NCBI GenBank assembly: GCA_950295325.1
Contig: OX485805.1
Coordinates: 24,231,501 to 24,295,500, forward strand
DNA: 64,000 nt
Direction of reading: 5' to 3'
Source: Polytrichum commune
Taxonomy: Eukaryota > Streptophyta > Polytrichopsida > Polytrichales > Polytrichaceae
Shown here: one piece after another, positions 1 to 10,600 of the stretch
How the letters are laid out: the number at the start of each line of letters is the position of its first letter
Numbering within the stretch: the stretch's first letter is position 1
Program-made: the position numbers and the translations under genes
Notes under the pieces: generated by a model
The model's input: only the letters and a program-made list of their open reading frames with translations
What the model was told of the DNA's origin: nothing
Database searches by the model: none

Positions 1-416
1 TGGTTTCTCTTTATAAATTTTCTGATAAGATAAATATTTTAAGGGTTAATTGAAGCAGAAACACAATAAATATTCTTTGTACAAGGAATTGTATAAAGTA
101 TTTACGTACAACCTTGCACGAGTATACAATCCAACAATCCACATCTCTGCAACAACCGACATTCGTCAAAACCTATTCAAAAATTGAGATTTTAGGAACA
201 CAAACTCAATGCCTTCACAAACAATTTGTGAAAATAACTTTCAAAACAAATATTCATTGCCAGCTTTCCGAACCCGAATTTACATTTCCATAAGTTTCAT
301 CTGCTTCTTCATATACTAATTCACTTATGTCAAATGTATTAAAAAAACTCCTTCAAGCCAACCAATTTCGCTTTATTAATTTGCTCTGTAGTTGGTTGTA
401 CCCCAAACGTCTCTTA
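1..416. other. AT-rich non-coding stretch
   Basis: I see no gene, RNA or clear repeat here. It ends at the TTA target site of the MITE that follows. Confidence 0.5.
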
Positions 417-843
417 GGGCATCCCCAGGAGAGATAGAAAGCAACCCGCCAAAAATAATATATTATATGGTGTTTAGGGTGTTTGGGGAGCCCTCCATCT
501 TGGGCGGGGCAGCTCATCTTGAGTCAAAGCCCACCAAAGCCTAGGCATACCCCCGGTATAATTAGGAAGCAATCAATAAGACAACGACACCTATTATTTG
601 ACATGGGATAAAGTAGGATATCGGAGTATCTGATATTAAAGTAATCTCTTGGCGGGCCGGAGGAGTGCCGCCATATGAACCATTTATGGCGTGGGAAGGC
701 CTTTACTATACCCGGGCCGGTTCTAAATTATGCCGGACCGGACATTGGTGGGGCTCAATTTATGCCGGTACCGCCACCTAAGAACCCGGGATGCCCCATT
801 TTTGGCGTTGGCATGCCCCATGGCGAGGCTGCTGGGGACGCCC
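417..843. mobile_element. PIF/Harbinger (Tourist-like) MITE, 427 bp
   Basis: The ends are inverted repeats: the left begins GGGCATCCCCAG and the right, read in reverse complement, begins GGGCGTCCCCAG. The element is flanked on both sides by TTA (414-416 and 844-846), the usual 3-bp target duplication of PIF/Harbinger elements. The interior is GC-rich compared with its surroundings and has no convincing transposase frame; the short open frame at 675-884 is incidental. It is a non-autonomous element. Confidence 0.8.
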
Positions 844-899
844 TTACTGGTAAGAAACAACACCATTCAAATCAGTTAAAATAATTACCATATTATTTA

Positions 900-1846
900 A
901 AAAAATACGTAAAAATAAATTTAAGATTTAATAAACTTACAAATTTTTGAGCAAAAAATCTTGCACCGCCGCTTCCAAATTTGGACCTAGGACCTAAATG
1001 AGTTTGAGAGGCTTTCCATTGCTGTTCATTCCAGGTTGGATTTCGAACGTACTCTCTGGACTCTCGAACAAAAAAAATCCAGCTTGCTGCAGTTAAATTA
1101 GGTGGCCTTTCACCTATATAAAAAACAACTCATTAAAATCTCACATTGCTTAAGCAATAATAAAAGATATAAAATTTCAATTATCATAAACATGTGTTAA
1201 AAATTTACTTCCACTAATGGCAAGGTTTTTCAAGTTGCAAACTTTTAGTCGTAGTATGCTACTTATCATAGTATATACACAAGCATCGTTTCATTGTCTA
1301 GGAAATTACCTCTTCATTTTTCCCATAATGCTAAAAGAAGGTGAATTTTTTTTAAACAACGTATTTGACATGTACATCTCTCAAGTAATGATGTACAAAT
1401 GTCCTCACTCGAGAATAAAAAGCTTTGTTATTTTCACTGGCCGGAAATCCAAAACTATTTATGTTTTGTTTACTTCTTCTATAAGGTTTTGAATTTAATT
1501 TTGGTTGTGAAATGACCTTGTGGAGTGCTTCGTCCTTTGTACTACAAATACAATCAGGCGACGTTTCCGCATACAACGTATGTGGCAGAGCGTTAGGTCC
1601 ACTTTCCACATCATCATAATTGTCCTCTTCATATTGTTCTGATGTACCTAATCGGGTGGTAGCATCGTTGCTAACTCGAGCATGTACACTTATTGGTACT
1701 TGGTTAAACCTTTTTCTTAGCACTGGTGTGTTGGGATTTAAATTACGTAATGAAGGTTGTGTAGGTGTTCTTATTTCTGGAATAGATACCCCAACACCTT
1801 TGCCGTTGATATCTTGACTTTGTTGCGTTTTTCTTTGACCTGCCAT
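900..1846 (-). pseudogene. probable second ORF of a decayed CACTA element (TNP1/Ptta-like)
   Basis: A 164-codon frame runs from 1846 down to 1352. It begins with MAGQRKTQQ, is rich in basic and polar residues, and ends in a motif of the type RVRTFVHHYLRDVHVKYV. A further minus-strand segment at about 1110-960 reads as a W-x-x-FV start followed by a basic stretch ending GPRSKFGSGGARFF. This order resembles the plant En/Spm-type accessory transposase, in which a conserved 'W..FV' segment and a Gly/Arg-rich tail close the domain. It lies downstream, in the same orientation, of a clearer transposase remnant at 2400-3480, as in CACTA elements. Stops between the segments mean either introns or decay. 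The family call is inference by resemblance. Confidence 0.45.
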
Positions 1847-2399
1847 ATTGTAAGAAAAAGTAAATTAACAAACTGTATGCTGTCCAAAAGGATAAGCACA
1901 ACACAAAGATTTTAGAGCTAAAAAATGACCAGTCACAGAAACCTTAATCAATGGGACAACTCTCATACCTCCAGAATCACCAAATTGATGAGTTAATTAT
2001 ACAGATGGAAACAAACTTTGTATTCTGTAGCCCTAAAACCTCAGCCATGACTATCAACAATATACAGTTCATATCGGATTCTACCCCAAGATAAACGCAT
2101 GAAGATTACATCTCAAGTTAGACATTTGCATGTCCCACATAGAAGTCCCTTCTATGGTCACTCTTTAATTAACACAAAGAGGATGAGCAAAAAACTGCCA
2201 CTGGGATGCACACACATAATTAGTTCCATAAAGAAATGATATTTTTGTTTAATATAAATTTGATAGATTACATAATAATAATAATAAATGAAACATTAAT
2301 TGAAATAAATACATTCTATAGCTTCGATAAGAAAGATATTTATGCTTCAATAATGAAAACTTTCATGACAATGACAAGGCAATTTCAACACCATTCAAT

Positions 2400-3480
2400 A
2401 TATTAAAATTATACCTTATGTGGCACACGAGTTTTGCCTCGACTGTTATGATATCGCGAGATGCCACATTTCGGACACACTTCCAAATTTACATATTTTT
2501 TTCCAATAAAAAATGCAATTTGTTTTACGGGCATGAATAACAAGCATAGGAAGTTTTATTTTATTTAGTGAATTGATGGCCTCTCTATGTGGTGGAGGAC
2601 AATGATTGTCAAATAAAATAAATTTTTGATGCAACAACCTATCATAAACCACGGCCATACATAATATTAAAAAATATATATCTTAAAAAAATCATAAAAA
2701 ATATTTCAAAAATAAAATAATTACTTTAATAAATCATCCATAGTCTCGTTGGACCATTGGTGTAATGTTTGCAAATTTAACAACAATATGTTTGATTGTA
2801 ATACTGACAATTGACAGTCCTTGTACAAGGGCTGTTGCAACAAAAACTCCATAGTAATTGGTGCAAATCCTGAATCAGGTGGGACCAACATTGGTGGTTG
2901 AATGAACTCAGTCTTCAAACCCTCATTTTTCAAAGGCATTGATAATTTTTTTCTTGTGATTGAAGGACATCATGTTCTTCAATCATATGTTCATATTCAA
3001 AGCCTTGTGAGAAACCCTGAAATACAAACATATTTAGAGTCTTTATTTTGTAGTTTTATGTTTTAGATTATATATATATATATTGCACATTTCATTTCAT
3101 GTAGTTTAGCAAATAAAATCGTTTTTGGATACAAGGAGGTTTATTTATTTTAAAATGTGAAAATTTTAAATTAACAAATTATATCAAAATACGTTTCATA
3201 CTTGTGATGAATTTGTTGAAGATAAAGATATATCGTCTTACGAATTTCAAGAGCTCAATGCCTCAATGTGAAGGCCATATTGGATTTCATGTTTATCACA
3301 AACATGAAATAGCCGAAAATGTTGTCCCTTACACGGTTTACAATGACATAGGCGTCTTTTACGTGTTCTTGAAACTTCACCCATTTCCATTGCATTTGGC
3401 GCCATAAGAGTATAACCTACAATGTTAGCAAAAGTAAGAAAAAAAAAACATACAATCCCAAAATTTATAAGCAATGCTTA
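2400..3480 (-). pseudogene. decayed CACTA (En/Spm) transposase, TNP2/Transposase_21 type
   Basis: Read on the minus strand, the fragments occur in the order expected for a TNP2-type transposase. First comes a CxCxxC motif with basic residues (LCHCKPCKG, about 3375-3350), like the transposase-associated zinc motif. Then comes PLYKDCQLSVL...LLLNLQTLHQWSNETMDDLL (2835-2722), matching the family's 'PLY.GC..S.L...L.LLNLK..+GWS...FD.LL' block. Last, at about 2540-2410, is IFYWKK, then in a shifted frame NLEVCPKCGISRYH and a basic VPHKV tail, matching 'C.LYWKE...L..CP.CG.SRY...VP.KV'. Frameshifts and stops break it into pieces, so it is not functional. Element termini were not located. Confidence 0.75.
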
Positions 3481-4700
3481 AAAAACCATTACTATATTCA
3501 TTTTGCATATTACAAAAAAAAAACAATTTTAAAGTTGAAGTATTCAAAATTAAATTGTTATTTGAACATACTTATCCATAATGCATACATTTCTACTCTT
3601 GAAGGCATATATATATTGAATATAACATGTGTGATCCAACTATGGGGAAGAGATCCAATAAGTATTCCAACCAGCCAAAAAAATATTAACAATTCATGAA
3701 GACTATTTTTTTAGGAAATTACCATTTAACCAAATTACAAAACCATGACATAGAGTACATGTGAAGACACTACTTACAGTTAGGCAAAGTCGTGATTATA
3801 AATCTAAATACCGTTTCTAAAACATGAATATGATTGAAATGATTGTCAAAGACCATAAAAAAAAAGATGACGTGTGATACATGTTTGGAGTATTAAATCA
3901 TGGCTAGATCCCTCGTAAATGAAGGAACAAAGAAAGGCAATACATAAAATGATATCTTACCAGATACAATATTAATTTTTTTAAAATCTCAATGTATAAA
4001 AACTAATAATATACATTCACACACACATAACATTTAAACTTATGAGGTATCAATTTAGTTTATTTTGGTCATTATATTTCAATAAATAAATATTTTAAAA
4101 TAAGTAAAAATTAAAAGATAAATATTTATATGCTAAAGACAAAGTACAACAGTAGTTAACCCATGACAACTAAGGCAACAATGTATTCTAAGCTTCTTTT
4201 GGGAAGTATTGGTCTCAAAAAGGAAAAATGTAAAATTTTGGTAAGTATATCCTCATTACATAAAGACAAGTACAAATTATTTTAGTTTTCGAAGTTTCCA
4301 AGAATACTTTTTACAATCTATATGCTACATAGAATTATATCATAAAATATGCATGCATCATATGTCTATTCCATCATGAGTTTATACTACACTCTTGTGA
4401 TACGATGCAATATTGATAATTCATTTGCAATGAGATTATTTCATTCAAAGAAATTCAATATAAAACAATTTAATATCTTTAAATTTGGTGAAGTGGTTAT
4501 ATACTGTAGAAGGTAGCTATATCATCTTTACTAACCCTTGAAATGTGGTTTCTACAAGGGACCCATATAGTCTCAAGTAGTGTAGGGTGGCCAAGTATCG
4601 GAACTCAAGGGAATTGTAAATATTGTTTTATCAGAATAGAGAGCCATATTATGTGATTTATCATAGAACATGAAGTTGTTTAACCTTAGAACATCCAAAC
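3481..4700. other. AT-rich intergenic DNA
   Basis: Very AT-rich, with A/T runs and no sustained coding frame, RNA signature or clear terminal repeats. It may be the internal or flanking sequence of the CACTA remnant. I see nothing more specific. Confidence 0.4.
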
Positions 4701-4704
4701 TCAA

Positions 4705-5092
4705 GTGCTTTGTCACCTACAAAACAAGTCATATAAGAGTGTTGCAAAACCGTTACAAAACTGTAAACTAGTTGACAAACCCAAAACGTCTAAGTGTAAA
4801 ACTGTTGCTAACTGGGGCTCTAAGTATGAGTGCTTGTTTCATACGTATTCCCAACACTCCATGGGACATGAATTGCTGAGGATGAAAGGGACGATGTTAT
4901 CCCGCACCGACAGGCGAATGATGGAGAGTGCCCACTTCTTCAATCTTCGCATGAGGTTGGCGTCCCTTGGGTTGGGTATCTCCACAAAGATGGAACCAGT
5001 TAAAGGGTCGTCTTCGGCGATCCTTTCCACAAACTCCCACAAATCTTTCCTTCCTAGAATCATCTATACCTTGAGTCTTCACATTCCGTAGT
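4705..5092 (-). pseudogene. fragment of a Copia-type gag (UBN2-like)
   Basis: The minus-strand frame 5063-4839 contains DANLMRRLKKWALSIIRLSV followed by RDNIVPFIL and, near its end, ECWEYV. This resembles the Copia gag pattern of a basic Lys/Trp-Ala-x-x-Ile-x-x-Ser segment, a 'D..+P.+' segment and a conserved 'A.E.W..L'. The sequence runs into stops on both sides and no protease, integrase or reverse transcriptase is adjacent, so it is a relic. The opposite-strand 128-codon frame overlaps it and has no family resemblance. Confidence 0.5.
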
Positions 5093-5194
5093 TGGTAGAG
5101 CCCAGTAATTTATACTGGTCGGATATGTAACTATCTGTGGACGTCATTTCTTCTGTGCAGCTCAAAAGATGTGAACAATGTATCTCTGACTAGT

Positions 5195-5416
5195 GATATT
5201 AAACAAAAGAAAACTAGACAACAAATAACCCCCCTGGTGATCCCCCCTAGAGACTAGGAACTGAACCGATTGGTAAACTAACGGAGCCCACCTCCTGAGA
5301 GGGAGGAAGTACCCCTACAGTGACGCTTGGTCAAACATGATCATGGTAGAGCAAAACGGGCTCCCATTCACGTCAGGTAAAAGAAACCCCGACGTTGTTT
5401 TTATTTTATTTTATTT
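5195..5416 (+). mobile_element. SINE-like retroposed insertion with 14-bp target duplication
   Basis: A 222-bp segment is bounded by perfect 14-bp direct repeats, TATCTCTGACTAGT at 5181-5194 and 5417-5430. It ends on the plus strand in a TTTTA-type simple tail (about 5397-5416). Such flanks are the mark of LINE-mediated retroposition. The minus strand holds GGTTCAGTTCC near 5260, which resembles a Pol III box B, but no convincing box A is spaced correctly. 'SINE-like' is therefore provisional and the element's own orientation is uncertain. Confidence 0.6.
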
Positions 5417-5570
5417 TATCTCTGACTAGTCTTTCTACATCATCAGGTTCTCTCAAAATGTTTGTCAACAAGTTGCACGTACCTTCTTTCTGTATGAAAT
5501 CTATCCCTCAGACTTTGTAGAGAGTGCACCGATCTTTGAAACGCAATGTTCCCTTCTCCAAAGTATGCTA

Positions 5571-6126
5571 CACTAAATATGATATTTAGTGTCACCTGGT
5601 ATTTTACATCACTATGGTAACTTTTCAGACGACACTTCTTATGAATAAGTGAAGAAATATTGTCATGGATGATGCATGAGTTCATCCATTGGTCAAAACG
5701 TCAAAACCCTACCTTCTCTTGTCAACAACTTTCGGGTGGTACTAATTCAAGTCACACGCACAATCTAGCGAAATCTCAAAGTTACCAAGGGTTAATGTTG
5801 CAACTAAGTGACACTAAATTCATGGCTACAGTAAATTTTATGTTCATTTACTATAAATTTCAAGAAAATTAATGCGTGCTTGTGATTAGTGCACATCACA
5901 TGCTTGTCAATGAATAGTGCCAAGTGCTGGTATATTAAGTAAGTAGTGCCCACTGCTGATACTTTCATGCCAAGTGTTGGTACTTTAAGTGAATAGTGCC
6001 AAGTGCCAAGATACAATACTTCCTAGTCTTAAATCTAAGATCTTTTGGTGGCACTCATTCATACCGTGAAGGACTTTAGTATCACCTTCACTAATTTCCC
6101 ATCCTCACTAATTGGTATATTTAGTG
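5571..6126. mobile_element. MITE of the CACTAAATAT family, copy 1
   Basis: The left end reads CACTAAATAT-G-ATATTTAGTG, a self-palindrome, followed by TCACC; the right end is ATATTTAGTG. TA-containing flanks (CTA|CACTA and TAGTG|TAG) lie outside. Interior blocks (for example TCATGGATGATGCATGAG) recur in copies near 6.2, 36.7 and 53.1 kb. The element contains an extra segment (5870-6010) in which a 'AGTGCCAAGTGCTGGTA'-like phrase is repeated about four times. Confidence 0.65.
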
Positions 6127-6188
6127 TAGTTGGCAAGATGTAACTGCTACTGGTCCTAATAAAAGGGAAAACTACTTTTGTCTAACTA

Positions 6189-6559
6189 CATCTAAATAGG
6201 ATATTTAGTGTCACATGGTATTAATGTCACTATGGTAACTTTTCAGGTGACACTTCTTATGAATAAGTTTACAAATCTGTCATGGATGATGGATGAGTTC
6301 ATCCATCGGCCAAAACCATACCTTATCTTGTGAGCAACTTGTGATGAAATATTGTCATGAATGATTGAAATCTGGATGAAAATCCACTTGGTAAGTGACA
6401 GTAATTGCAATGCAGTAAATCCATTATCCCCCCAAAAATTTACAAGGAATGACAAATAATGTTGGGTTAACATTTAGTGTTGGTGACACCATACCGTGGT
6501 TTACATTTAGAATTGAGCAAGACAATTAGAATTGGTGACACTAAATATCAGATTTAGTA
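6189..6559. mobile_element. MITE of the CACTAAATAT family, copy 2
   Basis: The ends are degenerate versions of the family terminus (CATCTAAATAGGATATTTAG on the left, CACTAAATATCAGATTTAGTA on the right). The interior shares with copy 1 the phrases about TATGGTAACTTTTCAG and GACACTTCTTATGAATAAG in the same orientation. Confidence 0.65.
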
Positions 6560-6855
6560 TAGTTGGCTTATTTCTAGCGAGGGTTGCTTCTGGGTTAAGG
6601 GGAAAATCAACAAGTGTTAGGATTTAACCAGAGTTAGTACAATTGTGTCTTTGTCCTTGAATCTTCCCAATCGTGACGTGCGGTAAATGAAAGAAGTAAA
6701 TGATGAGCTATAGAAATTGATTTTGCATCGGCTAGTTCTAGTGTGGCCCCTTGTCAAATTGAAACCCATCTTACATCATAAACTCTATAATTGGATTTCA
6801 CATGCCAAACTAAATAATTAAGAAATTAGAAACAAAAATGGTGGACTAGGTACTA

Positions 6856-7077
6856 CACTAAATATGGTATTTAGTGTCACTTACTATTTGGAGTGACACA
6901 ATGCTATGTCTTTTTACTATTGATGTATTTTATAACCATTGAGTAAAGATGATATTGTTCTACAATGTCCAAACAACCAATTTGACTTTTGTTGGCGGGA
7001 AATGAGATATACGGTAAATAGATATATAGCATTGCGTAATTCCATATAGTAAGTGACACTAAATACCATATTTAGTG
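6856..7077. mobile_element. MITE of the CACTAAATAT family, copy 3 (perfect TIR)
   Basis: This is the cleanest copy, 222 bp. Its first 28 bases are the exact reverse complement of its last 28, and similarity continues with mismatches to about 55 bp. It ends about 350 bp upstream of the first ATG of the F-box gene. DNA just right of it (from 7078) is similar to 13190-13250, so it sits in what was a duplicated promoter region. No target duplication is evident. Confidence 0.75.
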
Positions 7078-7427
7078 AAGTTTGTTCAAATGCCCTCAAC
7101 ATCGAGGGCGGTGTAAACCTCCCCGCGGAAATCGGAAAAGGTTAACTAACGGAACTTAACAAACGGAACCCGTCAAAAACCCGTCATCATCTTCCTCGTT
7201 GGGTCGCAGCTCACTTCGCAGTCTCCTGATCTCTCGCGCAGTCTCCTGACCTCTCTCGGATTGCACAATGTTGCCGACCTTCTAAAAAAAATTGCGTCGC
7301 TTTCGTTTTCCACAATTCGGGATGTTCATTCTTGATACCTTTTCTTTTGCAGTTTCCTGAGGTGATCACCGCCGCTTGAGGTTTCTTCAATTCCAACCGT
7401 GGACGAATTAATTCCAGCTTCGACACT

Positions 7428-9783
7428 ATGTCGACTCTTCTCGACAATTGGGAAGAGTGGGAAAAAGAACTTGGCGGAATTGATGAGCCTTTTTTGGTGA
7501 GTAAGTACGAATCATCTTCTTGCAGTACGTGGTGTTCAATCGACGGGGTTCATGGGAGAACAATGAAGCATGTCGTCTTGAGAGCTCGAATATTATCCAA
7601 ATTATGGTTGACGTCAAATTTGAGACACTTTTTTATTTTCCCGGATTCTCCCAGTTTTAAGGATGTGGATCGTAAGATTTCTTAGACGTAAGAACTCAGA
7701 TCACTTGATGTCGCTGATTACTGAATTGACCAAAGCGGGTCGTCAGGAGAGTGCGACCGGTCGAGTCCACCACATTTCACATATATTTCACGTCTTTGTG
7801 TAGTGTCTTTTAGTGTTTTATGATCTTCGTGTCTTGAAACAATGGTTTAGCAGAATTCATCTTCGTGTATTGTATCAATGTGTTGTGGTTATAGTTATCC
7901 TTCACAGGCGCCATTTCCAAGGTGATGGACATCGTGAAAGACAGTCCTCTTCTCAGGACGTGCTCATTCTTGTCTCTAGATATATTCTATGGTTTCCCCA
8001 TGCTTTATTGCTACTCATATAACGACGTAGCGTTGTCTAGTACTTTGCAAACAGAAATGGTGGAAAATGGCATTTATTTACTAAACACCTGATCTAGTTT
8101 GGCCCACACTAGAGGGTGTGATATGACGCTGCTGCCTGACAAGTCACCCCATCAAGATGGCACACTAAATTTCAATGCCAAACTAAATCAGATGTTTAGT
8201 GTAGTCGGAAGTCAGGCGAGTTTTGAGGAATTTGGCAGGCTACCTCGGGAAATCCAAGGTGGAGAGTCTATTGTTACCTTGAGAGGTTAACTAATTTTTA
8301 AGCTTTCTCTTTGAATCGATGGACCACCGAGAATGCAAGCTTGACTTGGTTTCGTTCGGAGATGCATATATCTGACTTCAATCTGGATAAATTCCACTTG
8401 AACCCATGGATGCAAGCAACATTGTTTTTAATAAGCTCCCGTTCAATAACCATAGAGCTCGTGTTGTTGGCTTTCTAACCTATACCCGACTCACGGAGAT
8501 TGCAGGTGATCTCCAAGGATTGGGGAGCGTTTATTGGGGAGCCAAGGTTTCAAGAGCTTTGCAACCGGAATGGAGAATATCATGACTACTTGTTTCTGTG
8601 GAGAGAAGTGTGGAGCGAACATAGTGAAGAGCCTTTGTTCGTGAGAGAATTGAGCTTTTTGGACGTTGGTGAGAGGCAATGGTATTCCATCCCCACTGCT
8701 GCGCCTCTTGGGTTTGAGACTCGGTGCATGTACATCAATGACGGCCTTGTTGGCAAGTTGGTTTCGAAATCGGGTGTGGACAAAACTTCTGCTGCAGCCA
8801 TGATCCCCAATCCGGTGTCAAGGATGACCAGAGTCGTACCAGTCCCACCTGAATATTTCCGTCCTAGGCAACCTCGTCCCATGATTTTTCCCGTGGATCA
8901 AGATAATCCCACTGGCACACACAAGACCTTTATCATTACCAACTTACATGATGATCATAGACAACAACTTCCACAGCAGCTGTTTTTACATGATTCACAT
9001 ACAGATGAATGGCGTGGAATATTACAAAATCAACCTTATGTGGTTAAGTCAGCCGTCACCTTAGAGGGAACTTTGTACATAACAAGCGATCACGTTGCAC
9101 AACGCCATAAGCGATTGCAACAATGTGTTAAGATATCCAGCTACAATCATGAGCAAGATAAGTGGGAACAACGCTTGCAAATGGGGTTCGGCAGAAGAAC
9201 ACCTGTTAATTCTCGACTAGTTGTGGCTGGCAAACGCTTGTTTGTGGTTGTGCAATTAGGTGGTCTCCCCAACCACAATCACGTCGACCTAGAGCTTCCG
9301 CAAGTCCAGCCAGCTACTTCGTTTGTCATTGGCAGGCCAAATTACCCAGGCTCATTGCATGAGATGTACGAGATTCATTATGATTGGACCAGCAGCAACA
9401 CTCGAGTGGTCCAATTTGATTGTTGTCAGATTCGACACATGTTTGGCGAGGAGATTGATGAGCCCGAGATATTTCCTTGCGTTGACTCTGACGGAAAATA
9501 CTCCAGAGTTAAGTCTTGCCTCTTGGTGTCTCGAAACTCAGGACAAATTAGAAAGTGCACTTTCGCGACCGGGTCGGTAGACGTGTTGCCTCAACACCCC
9601 TTATTACCAGGTTCAGAGAGACCCGGGCTCCTTGGAGGAAGAGATGGTCGCGTGACGATATTCCATGGTGCAAACAACATGAAGTTGAGATTCAGGAATC
9701 TAGAGCCTGAATCTGCAGTGTATCCCTCAAACCCAATTAATCCGCCCAGAAGCCCAAGTAGAGCGTCAAGCTCTGAAAATTAG
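7428..9783 (+). CDS. F-box/kelch-like protein (two or three exons, 5' structure uncertain)
   Basis: The main exon, 8506-9783, follows a good acceptor (GGAGATTGCAG) and encodes about 425 residues with no internal stop. It opens VISKDWGAFIGEPRFQELC, which fits the C-terminal half of an F-box (V.K.W...I..P.F..L). The rest has beta-propeller-like strands (LEGTLYITSDHV, VVAGKRLFVVVQL), as in F-box/kelch proteins that choose substrates for SCF ubiquitin ligases. Upstream are two possible starts. One is ATG 7428 with a 23-codon exon ending at 7496 before a strong GTGAGTAAGT donor, phase 0. The other is ATG 8406, reading MDASNIVFNKLPFNNHRARV, a good first half of an F-box, which would need an intron of only about 40 nt. 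The decayed paralogue at 12.65 kb keeps the ATG 8406 region and the acceptor, favouring that start. A MITE fragment lies at 8103-8205. The family call is fairly firm; the start is not. Confidence 0.65.
7830..8290 (+). repeat. unit 1 of a decayed F-box-locus duplication
   Basis: Phrases in order (CTTCGTGT.TTGAAACAA, CCTTCACAGGC..CATTTCCAAGGTGA, GAAAGACAGTCCTCTTC, AGGAAGTCAGGCGAGTTTTG, TTTGGCAGGCTAC) recur in the same order at 11480-11830 and 11880-12160, and in part at 13755-14030. This is the region just upstream of the F-box exon, so the repeat marks serial duplication of that part of the gene. Confidence 0.6.
8103..8205. mobile_element. fragment of a CACTAAAT-type MITE
   Basis: It contains CACACTAAATTTCAATGCCA and ends ATGTTTAGTGTAG, like the right terminus of the family. 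It lies upstream of, or within the intron of, the F-box gene. The left end is weak (CACTAGAGGG). Confidence 0.45.
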
Positions 9784-10600
9784 TCATGCAAACTCCTTGT
9801 GTGTCTATTGGCACAGGGCCAAACAACATGAAGCTTAGGTTGATCAGGGTGGAGATTTGCAACAATGACTAGCACGCGGCATCACTGTTTTCAACTTGGT
9901 CTTGCATCGATATTTTCTTGTCCTGGAGGTAATTTATAGAAGAGTTGATGGACATCTGCAAGACAAGTGGCATGTAACTGTACTTAGATGAATGGCTTAT
10001 GTGAGAACGATCAAATTGCTAAGCAACATCCTTGTGTTGGAGAACACTTGTGTTTCATGTGCATCTGAATTCGTGAAGTTTGGCTATGAACTTAATGATT
10101 GAAAGTGGTTGTGCTTCCAGTTTTGAAACATATTGCAAAAAATGATGGGTATGGAGGCAGACACCGAATGAAGAAATGGGAGTCACATGGAGACATATAT
10201 ATATATATATATATATATACATTCCATGATGCGAAGAGCAAGATGAAGCTTATTTTGAGGAATTTATCGGCACAGGGTGTTGCAACATGAAGTTGAGCGT
10301 GATCGAACCAGAGATTTGCAATGACTAGCACGTGACGTGAATGTTAGCTTGGTTTTGCTTCAAAAGTTTCTTGTTGTGGAGGTAATTTGTAAAGAAGAAT
10401 TTTTAGACATTTGTAAGACAGGTGACATGTAAATTTGCTATGAACAGTTATGCAGTGGGACACATTAAACTCTGAAACAATCAATTTGAAATACATCATC
10501 ATTGTGAGTGGTAATCATATGTTTCATGTGCAATCTGTGAAGTTTGGCCATAAATTGACAGTGTTTGCAATCTTAAAGGCAGGGCGTCATTACACAGTAT
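9784..10600 (+). repeat. duplicated 3' flank of the F-box gene
   Basis: The 3' end and downstream sequence occur twice. The phrases CACAGGGCCAAACAACATGAAG, GATTTGCAACAATGACTAGCACG and GGAGGTAATTTATAGAAGA at 9815-9950 recur as diverged versions at 10270-10410. The first phrase also echoes the last coding segment (about 9668-9690). An (AT)n microsatellite lies at 10196-10218. There is no separate gene. Confidence 0.55.

Noticed and set aside
675-884. 69-codon frame at the left edge
   Set aside because: Lies mostly within the Harbinger MITE and has no family resemblance.
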